A stretch of 64,000 nucleotides of DNA from JBCBRD01 sp039819785 (GTDB lineage Bacteria > Pseudomonadota > Alphaproteobacteria > Rhizobiales > Hyphomicrobiaceae), in assembly GCA_039819785.1 (NCBI GenBank), contig JBCBRH010000004.1, forward strand, positions 62,001-126,000. Reading direction: 5' to 3'. The position numbers and the translations under genes are program-made. Positions 9,299 to 18,138 of this stretch are shown here, piece after piece. The first letter of the stretch is position 1; the number at the start of each line of letters is the position of its first letter. Below the pieces are notes generated by a model. It saw nothing but the letters and a program-made list of their open reading frames with translations. It was not told the origin of the DNA and did not search any database.

Positions 9299-12223
9299 AT
9301 GGCGAAAGTACCATCAAAGTTGAAGTCAGCCGATAAGGCCGAGCACAAGCCACCACCCAAAACCACGCCATCCATGGCCCAGTACCTGGACATCAAGGCG
9401 TCAAACCCCGACAGTCTGCTCTGGTACCGTATGGGTGATTTCTATGAACTCTTCTTCGAAGATGCCGTCGTCGCCTCCCAGGCCCTTTCGATCACACTGA
9501 CGAAGCGCGGCAAGCACCTCGATCAAGACATCCCCATGTGCGGTGTTCCCGTCGTCCGTGCCGATGAATACCTCGAACGCCTCATCCGCAAAGGCTATCG
9601 CGTCGCGGTGTGCGAACAGCTGGAAGACCCCGCCGAAGCCAGAAAGCGCGGTGCCAAGGCCGTCGTCAAACGCGATGTCGTCCGGCTGGTTACACCCGGC
9701 ACCTTGACCGAGGACACACTCCTTGACGCGCGGTCGAGAAACTATCTGACAGCGCTATTCCTGCAGCCTGCCGCCCGATCTTCAGCGAATAAGTCTTCAA
9801 CAAGTGGGTCGTTTACCAAAGCAGGCGCCGGCCAAATGGGAGAACCATCCTGTGCTCTGGCCTCTTTGGACTTGTCCACCGGCCAAAGCGAAATGGCGCT
9901 CTACCCTCTGAGCGATCTTCCAGGCGAGCTTTCACGGCTCAACCCCGGCGAAATCCTGGTGTCTGAAAATCAGCAAACCGAAGAGCCCATTCAGACCGCC
10001 GTGTCAGCAATCAAGGCTGCCTTCACCCCGATCCCGGCTGCACACTTTGACAGCCTGGCCGGGGAACGCGATCTCAAGGACAACCTTGGCGTTAGCGAAC
10101 TGGGCGCGTTCGGCGCCTTCAGCCGTGCGGAGCTGGCCGCCATGGCCGCAGTACTCAAATATGTGGACCACACGCAGATCGGTCGGAAACCGAGACTCGC
10201 TCCACCCAGGCAGACCTCACCTGCCGACATCATGGCCATCGACGCGGCCACGCGCGCCAGCCTCGAACTCACGCGAACCACGTCCGGGGAAAAAACCGGC
10301 AGCCTGCTGTCTAGTATCGATAAGACCGTCACCGGAGCAGGCGCGCGCGAATTGGCGGAGCGCATATCAGCACCCCTGCTCAGCGTGAAAAAGATCAACG
10401 CCCGTCTGGATGTTGTCGGCTTCCTGATCGATCAGCACCAATTGCGCGAGACCATCCGGCAGGATCTCTGCGCCGCACCAGATGTTGCCCGGGCAATCTC
10501 CAGGCTGGCGCTCTATCGCGGAACCCCGCGCGATCTTGCAGCCGTCCGCGATGCCCTGAAAGTGGCCGATGCCTGTGCAGCTAATCTGTCAGGCCCCCAT
10601 AGTTCAATGGGCCTGCCCAGCTTGCTTGAACAAACCGCCGCAAGTCTACGCGCGGTCGCACGTCCTTTGCTGGATAAGCTGAACGCAGCTTTGGTCGATG
10701 ATCCGCCACCGGCAAAACGTGACGGGGGCTTCATCAAGGATGGCTACATTGCGGAACTTGATGAGGCGCGAAGTCTTCGCCACTCCGCCCGTCAGGTCAT
10801 CGCCGAGTTGGAAAGCCGTTACGCCCAGGAAACGGGCATCAAGGGGCTGAAGGTTCGCCACAACAACATCCTTGGCTATTTCCTGGAAGCGACCCAGGCG
10901 ACTGCGATGCCGCTGACGAAACCCCCGCATGATGCCGTGTTCAGGCATCGCCAGACCATGGCCAACGCCATGCGGTTCGTCACAGATGAACTGGTCGAAA
11001 CAGAAGGCCGCATCGCAACAGCAGGCGACCGCGCACTGCGCATCGAAACTGAAGCCTTCGATGAGCTGACCGCTGAAATCATCAACTGCGATGGCGCAAT
11101 TCAAGATGTCGCCCGCGCCCTCGCCGAATTGGATGTGGGTACGGCCTTGGCCGAGGTCGCCGTGGCGGAGGGTTACGCGCGTCCACTGTTGGAAGACACG
11201 CCGGCTTTCGAAATCCGCGGTGGGCGGCACCCGGTCGTCGAGCAGGCTTTGCGCAAGTCGCTGGCAGGACCGTTCATTGAAAACGATTGTACTTTGTCGA
11301 CCGTTGAGACAATCGATGCCAGATCAGACCCGGCAAACGCGCTCGGGACCAACCAAGACCGCGAAAGCTTTGGGGTGGACGCATCCAACGACCTCGCGAA
11401 GCCGCCTGGGTTCTCGGAAAGTCCACCTGCCCGCGTCTGGATCGTCACCGGTCCGAACATGGCCGGGAAATCCACCTTCCTCCGCCAAAACGCGGTGATC
11501 GCGATCCTGGCGCAGATGGGGGCTTATGTTCCAGCTGCCCACGCCCGCATCGGCGTCGTGGACAGGGTATTCTCCCGCGTCGGCGCATCTGACGACCTCG
11601 CCCGGGGGCGCTCGACATTCATGGTCGAAATGGTCGAAACGGCAGCTATTCTAAATTCCGCCAGCCCCAGATCGCTCGTCATTCTGGACGAAATCGGCCG
11701 TGGAACAGCGACCTTCGACGGCCTCTCGATCGCCTGGGCCTGCGTCGAATACCTCCATGACGTCTGCAAGGCGCGCGCACTGTTTGCCACCCACTACCAC
11801 GAGTTGACGGCGCTGCCCGGACGGCTGGGTTCGGTAGCCAATGTGACCATCGACGTTAAGGAATGGCAGGACGAAATTGTGTTCCTGCATAAGGTCAAGA
11901 AAGGCGCTGCCGACCGCTCCTACGGGATCCAGGTCGCAAAACTCGCCGGTCTTCCAGCAGCCGTCGTTGGCCGCGCCGGGGAAGTGCTCAAGCGGCTCGA
12001 AGAGGGCGATCGCAAGGACGGTGGAACACAATCGGCTGAAAACCTATTTGAGGATTTGCCATTATTTGCAGCTCTACGGCCGACCAGCCCGACAGTCACC
12101 GGAACGCCTGAAAACGCCGAATTGATCAAGGCTGTGAAGAACCTGCGACCCGACGAACTGGCACCGCGAGATGCACTCGATGTCCTCTATCGCCTTAAAG
12201 CCATGCTGCCGGATGAGAGCTAA
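9299..12223 (+). CDS. mutS: DNA mismatch repair ATPase MutS
   Basis: 974 residues, somewhat longer than the usual 850-920. The mismatch-binding motif is in MGDFYELFFEDA (F-x-E). Walker A is TGPNMAGKST and Walker B ILDEIGRGTATFDGLS, with Ala where Ser is usual in GRGTSTFDG. Two Ser/Gly/Asp-rich insertions, near nucleotides 9764-9860 and 11290-11430, explain the extra length; the second lies directly before the ATPase domain. ATG 9299 gives the N-terminus MAKVPSKLK; upstream in-frame ATG 9230 would add 23 unconserved residues. It binds mispairs and recruits MutL. Confidence 0.95.
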   Translation: MAKVPSKLKSADKAEHKPPPKTTPSMAQYLDIKASNPDSLLWYRMGDFYELFFEDAVVASQALSITLTKRGKHLDQDIPMCGVPVVRADEYLERLIRKGYRVAVCEQLEDPAEARKRGAKAVVKRDVVRLVTPGTLTEDTLLDARSRNYLTALFLQPAARSSANKSSTSGSFTKAGAGQMGEPSCALASLDLSTGQSEMALYPLSDLPGELSRLNPGEILVSENQQTEEPIQTAVSAIKAAFTPIPAAHFDSLAGERDLKDNLGVSELGAFGAFSRAELAAMAAVLKYVDHTQIGRKPRLAPPRQTSPADIMAIDAATRASLELTRTTSGEKTGSLLSSIDKTVTGAGARELAERISAPLLSVKKINARLDVVGFLIDQHQLRETIRQDLCAAPDVARAISRLALYRGTPRDLAAVRDALKVADACAANLSGPHSSMGLPSLLEQTAASLRAVARPLLDKLNAALVDDPPPAKRDGGFIKDGYIAELDEARSLRHSARQVIAELESRYAQETGIKGLKVRHNNILGYFLEATQATAMPLTKPPHDAVFRHRQTMANAMRFVTDELVETEGRIATAGDRALRIETEAFDELTAEIINCDGAIQDVARALAELDVGTALAEVAVAEGYARPLLEDTPAFEIRGGRHPVVEQALRKSLAGPFIENDCTLSTVETIDARSDPANALGTNQDRESFGVDASNDLAKPPGFSESPPARVWIVTGPNMAGKSTFLRQNAVIAILAQMGAYVPAAHARIGVVDRVFSRVGASDDLARGRSTFMVEMVETAAILNSASPRSLVILDEIGRGTATFDGLSIAWACVEYLHDVCKARALFATHYHELTALPGRLGSVANVTIDVKEWQDEIVFLHKVKKGAADRSYGIQVAKLAGLPAAVVGRAGEVLKRLEEGDRKDGGTQSAENLFEDLPLFAALRPTSPTVTGTPENAELIKAVKNLRPDELAPRDALDVLYRLKAMLPDES

Positions 12224-12340
12224 GGGTCTCTTGGAAAACACGATCAAAAGGCGCAGCCGCTGACATCACCATAAGACCCGCGGCGGGTTGCAACGGCGTC
12301 GGGAATGCGCAACTTGGGGGCTTGAATATAAAGGGTCACA

Positions 12341-15139
12341 ATGGACAAACCTGAAACGACCACCCCACCGCTGATCGATGCAGCCGCTCTCAAAGCCGAT
12401 CTGAATAAGCTGTGCATCAACAACGCGTCGCCTGCAGAACAACCGAATATGGATTGTCTGACGCGGCTAAAGCAGGCCGTGGAAGCCGCGCGGCTTGAGG
12501 CACGCCGGCGTCTCGAAGCTGGCGGCAGCGGACGTGCATGCGCCGAAGGCTTATCTGATTTCCAAGATGACCTGACAGACGCCATCTTCGAGCTTGTGAT
12601 CATGGATGAGACGGTCTGCCCGACGCCCGAAGACCGTCAGGCTGCAGAAGACGTGGCAGTCGTGGCAACCGGCGGTTATGGACGCGGCCTCCTTGCACCA
12701 GGCTCGGATATTGACCTGCTCTTCCTGCTTCCAGACCGCCACGGCCCACTGGGCGAACGCATCGCCGAAGCCATGCTGTACAAGCTCTGGGATTTAGGCT
12801 TCAAGGTCGGCCACGCCACCAGGACCATCAAGCAATCGCTCCAGCTGGCCCAGGCCGACACGACGATCCGCACATCGCTCCTGGACGCCCGTCTCATCCG
12901 GGGTAACCGGGCGCTCTTTGACACCATGCAAAGCCGTTTTTACGCCGAAGTCGTCAAGACCACCGCGCGCCAGTTCGTCGACGCCAAGATGTCCGAGCGC
13001 GACGAGCGGCACCAGCGGTCAGGCGATGCAAGGTATCGCGTCGAACCCAACATCAAGGATGGTAAAGGCGGCCTGCGCGATCTGCATACGTTGCACTGGC
13101 TGTCGAAAATCATTTACGGCGAGGATGTCGGCGCAAAAACCGTCGCCGACGGCATATTCACCGATGAGGAAGCCGCCACCTTCCAGCGCTGCGAAGACTT
13201 TTTGTGGACCATCAGGTGCCACCTGCATTTCCTGACGGGGCGTGCCGAAGAACGCATCAGTTTCGACGTTCAACCCCGCATGTCTGAATTGCTGGGATAC
13301 AAGCGACTTGGTGGGCTAAGGGGCGTCGAACGCTTCATGAAGCACTACTTCCTGGTCGCTAAGGATGTCGGTGACCTCACGTCGATCCTGTGCGCGGCCC
13401 TGGAAATGCAGCAGCTAAAGTCGTCGCCGATGGGACTGGCCAAGATGCTGGACCCCACGTCATGGAAAAAGCGCCGCGAAGTGCGGTTGCGCACCGAATT
13501 CCGCATTGAGAATGACCGGATCAATCTTGCAGCGCCCGACGCGTTCGAGCGCGACCCCCTTAACATCCTCAGGTTGTTTTCACAGTCGGCAAAAACCGGC
13601 GCGTTTCTCCATCCCGATGCCATCCGCCAGCTGCGGCATTCGCTTGGACTGATCGATGCCACCGTGCGCAACGATCCTGAGGCCAACCGGATTTTCCTGG
13701 ATCTGCTGACGGAGACAAAAGACCCAGCGACCATTCTGCGCCGCATGAGCGATGCAGGCGTCCTGGCCCGGTTCATTCCAGCCTTCCGTAAGGTCGTCGG
13801 GATGATGCAGTTCAACATGTACCATCACTTCACCGTCGATGAACATCTTATCCGCACTGTCCAGATGCTGCGTGGCATCGAAACCGGTGATGCGATCGAG
13901 GAACTTCCGCTATCGAGTGAAATCATCAAACTCGTCGAAAAGGACAGCCGCCTCGTGTTGTTCGTGGCAGCCTTTCTCCACGACATAGGTAAGGGCCGGA
14001 AAGAGGATCACTCGGTCGTCGGCGCACGCATCGCGCGCGATCTGTGTCCCCGCCTGGGGCTGACCACCAAGCAAACAGACCGGGTCGTCTGGCTGGTGGA
14101 ACACCATCTTTTGATGAGTAATATCGCGCAGACACGTGACCTGTCCGACCCCAAAACGATCAAGGACTTTGCTGAAGTTGTCCAAAGCCGTGCCAGGCTC
14201 CAACAGCTGTTGTTGCTGACGGTCGCAGATATCCGCGCGGTCGGCCCCGGGGTGTGGAACGGCTGGAAGGGTCAGCTCCTACGCACACTTTACCACGCAG
14301 CGATCCCCCATCTCGCAGGCGGGTACGCACCCGATACACTGCCGACGCGCGTTGCAAAAGCCCGCACCGAACTGTGCACCGCCCTTGCAGACGAGGGTTG
14401 GACGCCAAAGCAGACCAAGGCGGTTACATCGCGCTTTTACGACGACTACTGGCTGAAGTTTGATACAGCCACGCAGATCGAGCATGCCAAGTTGATCGCA
14501 CGGGCCGGCAAGGAAAATACCAAACTCGCCCTGGACCATACGACCGACGAGTTCACCGAAATGACTGAACTCACGATCTTTGCGCCCAACCACCCGCGTT
14601 TATTGTCGTTGTTTGCAGGGGCCTGCGCAGTGGTCGGTGGGAATATCGTCGCCGCCCAGATTACAACAACCCGCGACGGCTTCGCCCTCGACACCTTCAG
14701 GATCAAGCGCGAATTTGCGACCGATGAAGATGAGGCGCGCAGGGCGCGCGGCATCGAAGACAAGATCAAGCGGCTCCTCAGCGGCGAAGGTCGCCTGCAA
14801 AAACTTCTCGATAACCGCAGACCGGCAGAACACCGCGTCGAAGCCTTTGCCGTCGAGCCTGAAGTGACGGTCAATAACAAGCTGTCTGACAAACTGACGG
14901 TCATCGAAGTCGCGGGGCGTGACCGCCCCGGTCTGTTGCATGATCTGACGACGGCTCTGTCTGACCTGAACCTGGATATCTCTTCAGCCCACATTACGAC
15001 ATGGGGCGAAAAGGCCGTCGATGTGTTTTACGTAACCGATCTGGTGGGCAAGAAATTGCACGGGGAGGATCGTCGACAACGGATTGTTGAAACGTTGGAG
15101 GAGATCCTGACGATCGAAGACGAGCCTGCGATCGCCTGA
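12341..15139 (+). CDS. glnD: Bifunctional PII uridylyltransferase/uridylyl-removing enzyme GlnD
   Basis: 932 residues with full GlnD architecture. The nucleotidyltransferase motif is GSDIDLLFLLPD (G-x-D-x-D), the HD hydrolase signature is AAFLHDIGKGRKEDHS, and two C-terminal ACT domains begin near ELTIFAPNHPRLLS and TVIEVAGRDRPGLL. It uridylylates PII when glutamine is low and removes UMP when glutamine is high, controlling nitrogen assimilation. It follows mutS by 117 bp, the standard order in Hyphomicrobiales. No PII or ntr gene is in the window. Confidence 0.95.
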   Translation: MDKPETTTPPLIDAAALKADLNKLCINNASPAEQPNMDCLTRLKQAVEAARLEARRRLEAGGSGRACAEGLSDFQDDLTDAIFELVIMDETVCPTPEDRQAAEDVAVVATGGYGRGLLAPGSDIDLLFLLPDRHGPLGERIAEAMLYKLWDLGFKVGHATRTIKQSLQLAQADTTIRTSLLDARLIRGNRALFDTMQSRFYAEVVKTTARQFVDAKMSERDERHQRSGDARYRVEPNIKDGKGGLRDLHTLHWLSKIIYGEDVGAKTVADGIFTDEEAATFQRCEDFLWTIRCHLHFLTGRAEERISFDVQPRMSELLGYKRLGGLRGVERFMKHYFLVAKDVGDLTSILCAALEMQQLKSSPMGLAKMLDPTSWKKRREVRLRTEFRIENDRINLAAPDAFERDPLNILRLFSQSAKTGAFLHPDAIRQLRHSLGLIDATVRNDPEANRIFLDLLTETKDPATILRRMSDAGVLARFIPAFRKVVGMMQFNMYHHFTVDEHLIRTVQMLRGIETGDAIEELPLSSEIIKLVEKDSRLVLFVAAFLHDIGKGRKEDHSVVGARIARDLCPRLGLTTKQTDRVVWLVEHHLLMSNIAQTRDLSDPKTIKDFAEVVQSRARLQQLLLLTVADIRAVGPGVWNGWKGQLLRTLYHAAIPHLAGGYAPDTLPTRVAKARTELCTALADEGWTPKQTKAVTSRFYDDYWLKFDTATQIEHAKLIARAGKENTKLALDHTTDEFTEMTELTIFAPNHPRLLSLFAGACAVVGGNIVAAQITTTRDGFALDTFRIKREFATDEDEARRARGIEDKIKRLLSGEGRLQKLLDNRRPAEHRVEAFAVEPEVTVNNKLSDKLTVIEVAGRDRPGLLHDLTTALSDLNLDISSAHITTWGEKAVDVFYVTDLVGKKLHGEDRRQRIVETLEEILTIEDEPAIA

Positions 15140-15247
15140 CGCTTACAAAACGAAACACCGCTCAGTGAGCCTTATGCCCCAGCCTTGCCCAGCGGACCGG
15201 TTGCACACCGCCCACGCTGGCTAGCGCGGCATGGTCGGCGCGCAAAC

Positions 15248-16258
15248 CTACCCGCCGTAGCTAAGCGGCTGCGCCTTGCCGCGAAACACCCAATAGGCAT
15301 AGATCGAATAACCGACGATCACAGGCAGAACGGTAATGGCCCCGATCAGGATGATAAACAGCGACTCCGGTGCACTGGCGGCCTCATAGATCGTGATCTT
15401 GTCTGGAACGATGTAGGGATAGAAGCTGTAAGCCAGCCCGACAAAGCCCAACACGAATACCCCAATGGCCGCAACGAACGGTGCCCAGCAGAACCGGTCG
15501 TTTTTCATCGGCATCTCACGCAGCAACATAACGAGAGCCGCGAACAAGGCAGCAGTCATCAGCGGGATAGGTGCCAGCAGCAAGATGTTGGGGAAGCTGA
15601 ACCATTTCTCGAAGATGCGCGGGCTGACCAGCGGCGTGGCGGCCGACACCGCCAGCATCCCAATTGCACCGAGCCACAACAGCTTCTTAGCCCAGGCAAT
15701 GGCCTTGAGCTGCAGCGCGCCTTCAGTTTTCATGATCAACCAGCACGCGCCGATGAACGCATAGGCAGCCGCAAGACAGACACCTGTCAATAGTCCGAAC
15801 AAGATTTCCGGCAGACCCTGGTTGAGCCCGACGATGTAGATGCCGAGCATGTAACCCTGTGAGACGGCCGCCAACACCGAACCGACGAGGAATGCGCGGT
15901 TCCACATCCATTTTTTGTCGGCGGGCACCTTGGCGCGAAAGTCGAACGCCACGCCCCGGAGGATCAGCCCGATGAGCATGGCAAAAACAGGCAGATAAAG
16001 CGCCGTTAAGATCGCACCATGCGCCGCTGGAAACGCCACGAGCAAAAGACCGACACCAAGCACCAGCCACGTTTCGTTGGCATCCCAGAACGGCCCAATG
16101 GACGCAATCATCATGTCCTTGTCTTTGTCTTCGGCATCCCCGACGAGGATACCAACGCCGAGGTCAAAACCATCCAACACAACATAAATCAGCATCGACA
16201 GGCCCATCAGCCCGACAAACACCAGCGGCAACCAGTTGGAACCTTCGCTCGCATCCAT
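15248..16258 (-). CDS. cydB: Cytochrome bd-type quinol oxidase subunit II
   Basis: 336 residues and strongly hydrophobic, with about eight or nine membrane segments. It carries the family N-terminus LDGFDLGVGIL and the motif GPFWDANETWLVLGVG. It forms the oxidase with CydA, whose gene lies 89 bp upstream on the same strand. It ends SYGG-TAG. No CydX-like small membrane protein or DUF2474 frame is visible in the 108 bp after it; the only short GTG-started frame there encodes a hydrophilic 17-mer. Confidence 0.93.
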   Translation of the reverse strand: MDASEGSNWLPLVFVGLMGLSMLIYVVLDGFDLGVGILVGDAEDKDKDMMIASIGPFWDANETWLVLGVGLLLVAFPAAHGAILTALYLPVFAMLIGLILRGVAFDFRAKVPADKKWMWNRAFLVGSVLAAVSQGYMLGIYIVGLNQGLPEILFGLLTGVCLAAAYAFIGACWLIMKTEGALQLKAIAWAKKLLWLGAIGMLAVSAATPLVSPRIFEKWFSFPNILLLAPIPLMTAALFAALVMLLREMPMKNDRFCWAPFVAAIGVFVLGFVGLAYSFYPYIVPDKITIYEAASAPESLFIILIGAITVLPVIVGYSIYAYWVFRGKAQPLSYGG

Positions 16259-16347
16259 GTCCGTCTATCCTCGTTCTGATATGGCTGAGTAACGATCTGA
16301 CTTGGGCGACCGCGTAATCGCAGCCGCCCATCTTAAAGTTGGACCGG

Positions 16348-17733
16348 TTATTGGGTCGGTGGCGAAGCTGGCTGCGCATCGCCCACAATTGCCCCGGCAC
16401 CTGGAACAGCCTTGGGTACGCCTGGCTTGTAGATGTCGCGTGCACCAGCCTTGCGGGCCAGATAATACAGCGCCGAGATGTAAGCGAACAGCAACGCCAC
16501 ATACATCGCGAGGTAGAGCGTCAGCGTCAAAGCGATCGGGCCAGCCGTCACGGGACCTACGGCTTGCGCAGTCGTTAGGACACCGGTCACCAGCCAGGGC
16601 TGCCGCCCGATCTCGGTGACATACCAGCCTGCAAGTGTTGCGATCCAGCCTGAGAATGTCATGACCACGAGTACGTAGGCCAGTGGCTGGTCAATGTCGC
16701 CACGTTTCCAAAGCCGGTAAGCGCCGTAGCAGGAAACAACAAGCATCAACAGACCGATGCCCACCATGATCCGGAACCCGAAGAAGACGGGTGCAACCGG
16801 CGGGATCTTATCTCCGAACTCGTTTAGTCCAGGGACCACGCCAGCGGCCTCATGCTTCAAGACCCAGCTTGCGCCACTCGGGATCGAGATCTCGTAATCG
16901 TTTGAGCGTGTCTCTTCGTTCGGAATGGCAAACAAGACCAGCGGCACGTTTCCGCGCGTTTCCCAGTTCGCTTCCATTGCAGCCACCTTGGCAGGTTGAT
17001 GCTCAAGCGTGTTCAAACCGTGCATGTCGCCAGCAACGATTTGCAGAGGAATGAGGATCGCCCCAAGCCCAACGCCCGTTTTCAGTGCAGCCATCACGTC
17101 GGCGCCACGGTCGTTGCGAAGCCAGCGGTAGGCCGACAAGCCAGCAATCAGGAAGGCAACGGTCAAGCCGGAGGCGAGCAGCATGTGTGTGAGGCGGTAA
17201 GGCATCGAAGGGTTGCTGATGATTGCCCACCAATCCGTCGCATGCGCAACGCCATCGCGCATTTCAAATCCGACAGGTGTGTGCATCCAGGAGTTGAGCA
17301 CAATGATCCAGAACGCCGACATCGTTGTGCCGAACGCCACGAGCACGGTGGCCAGAGTATGCATCCCGTTGGAAACGCGCTTGTGTCCAAAAAGCATGAT
17401 GCCCAGGAAGGCCGCCTCAAGGAAGAATGCGGTTAAGACTTCGTAGGCCAGCAAGGGCCCGGCGATATTACCCACCCGCTCCATGAAGCCCGGCCAATTC
17501 GTGCCGAACTGGAAGCTCATGGTGATGCCGCTCACAACACCGAGCGCAAACGACAAAGCGAAGACCTTGACCCAGAAATTATAGGCATCCATCCAGCGGT
17601 CGTCTTGCGTCGCGTTGAACCGCAGTTTGAAGTAAAGTAGCACCCATCCCAGAGCGATCGTGATTGTTGGAAAGAGGATGTGGAACGAAATGTTCGCTCC
17701 AAACTGCATACGGGCGAGGATGAGGCTGTCCAT
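16348..17733 (-). CDS. cydA: Cytochrome bd-type quinol oxidase subunit I (CIO-like, short Q-loop)
   Basis: 461 residues. The N-terminus MDSLILARMQFGANISFHIL places haem ligand His18. A second ligand candidate is His in PYRLTHMLL, and GRQPW near the quinol site is present. The segment between GDMHGLNTLEHQPAK and VAPVFFGFRIMVG is short and lacks the long E. coli-type Q-loop insertion, which marks the cyanide-insensitive-oxidase (CIO) branch. It reduces O2 with quinol without pumping protons. ATG 17731-17733 is preferred to an upstream in-frame start that would add 21 non-conserved residues. No FNR-type box was found upstream. Confidence 0.93.
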   Translation of the reverse strand: MDSLILARMQFGANISFHILFPTITIALGWVLLYFKLRFNATQDDRWMDAYNFWVKVFALSFALGVVSGITMSFQFGTNWPGFMERVGNIAGPLLAYEVLTAFFLEAAFLGIMLFGHKRVSNGMHTLATVLVAFGTTMSAFWIIVLNSWMHTPVGFEMRDGVAHATDWWAIISNPSMPYRLTHMLLASGLTVAFLIAGLSAYRWLRNDRGADVMAALKTGVGLGAILIPLQIVAGDMHGLNTLEHQPAKVAAMEANWETRGNVPLVLFAIPNEETRSNDYEISIPSGASWVLKHEAAGVVPGLNEFGDKIPPVAPVFFGFRIMVGIGLLMLVVSCYGAYRLWKRGDIDQPLAYVLVVMTFSGWIATLAGWYVTEIGRQPWLVTGVLTTAQAVGPVTAGPIALTLTLYLAMYVALLFAYISALYYLARKAGARDIYKPGVPKAVPGAGAIVGDAQPASPPTQ

Positions 17734-18138
17734 TGATTTGTGTCTTCCCCAATTTTCGAACTGTGCTCGGTTTGAGTCGGGACCGGCAAGCAGCAATCAC
17801 CGATCTGCAACCTTCTCAACCGCGCAAGACGTCTGTGATCGCAGCTTATATGGCAGTGTCGGCTAACCCGCCCAATGAGACAAACCCGCCAGCTGTCCAA
17901 CCAAATTGACGCGGCCAACCCACAAGAACGCCTCGCATGCAATCAACCATTGGTCGGGGCCGGAAACCCGTGTCTAGCAGCAGGTCCTGCGCCGCGCATG
18001 CACAACCCATCGCCCTGCTTGCCTCATCCAACGATTGGTCAGCCGCTGAACGTCTTGACTTGATCGCTCGCCTTCGCAACGGCACAAGGTGAGGATAAGA
18101 CAAAATGGTCAACCATTCGTAGCGGATACACGCCTTCG
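17734..18138. other. Divergent cydA/murJ intergenic region
   Basis: 405 bp that must carry promoters for the cyd operon (minus) and murJ (plus). It contains CAACCATTGGTC at 17944-17955 and CAACGATTGGTC at 18029-18040, 85 bp apart, and a third partial copy CAACCATT at 18110-18117. Short open frames here have no recognisable products. No convincing -35/-10 pair or FNR half-site pair was seen. Confidence 0.4.

Noticed and set aside
15140..15247. Possible CydX microprotein after cydB
   Set aside because: The only short frame on the right strand is a hydrophilic GTG-started 17-mer without a membrane segment.
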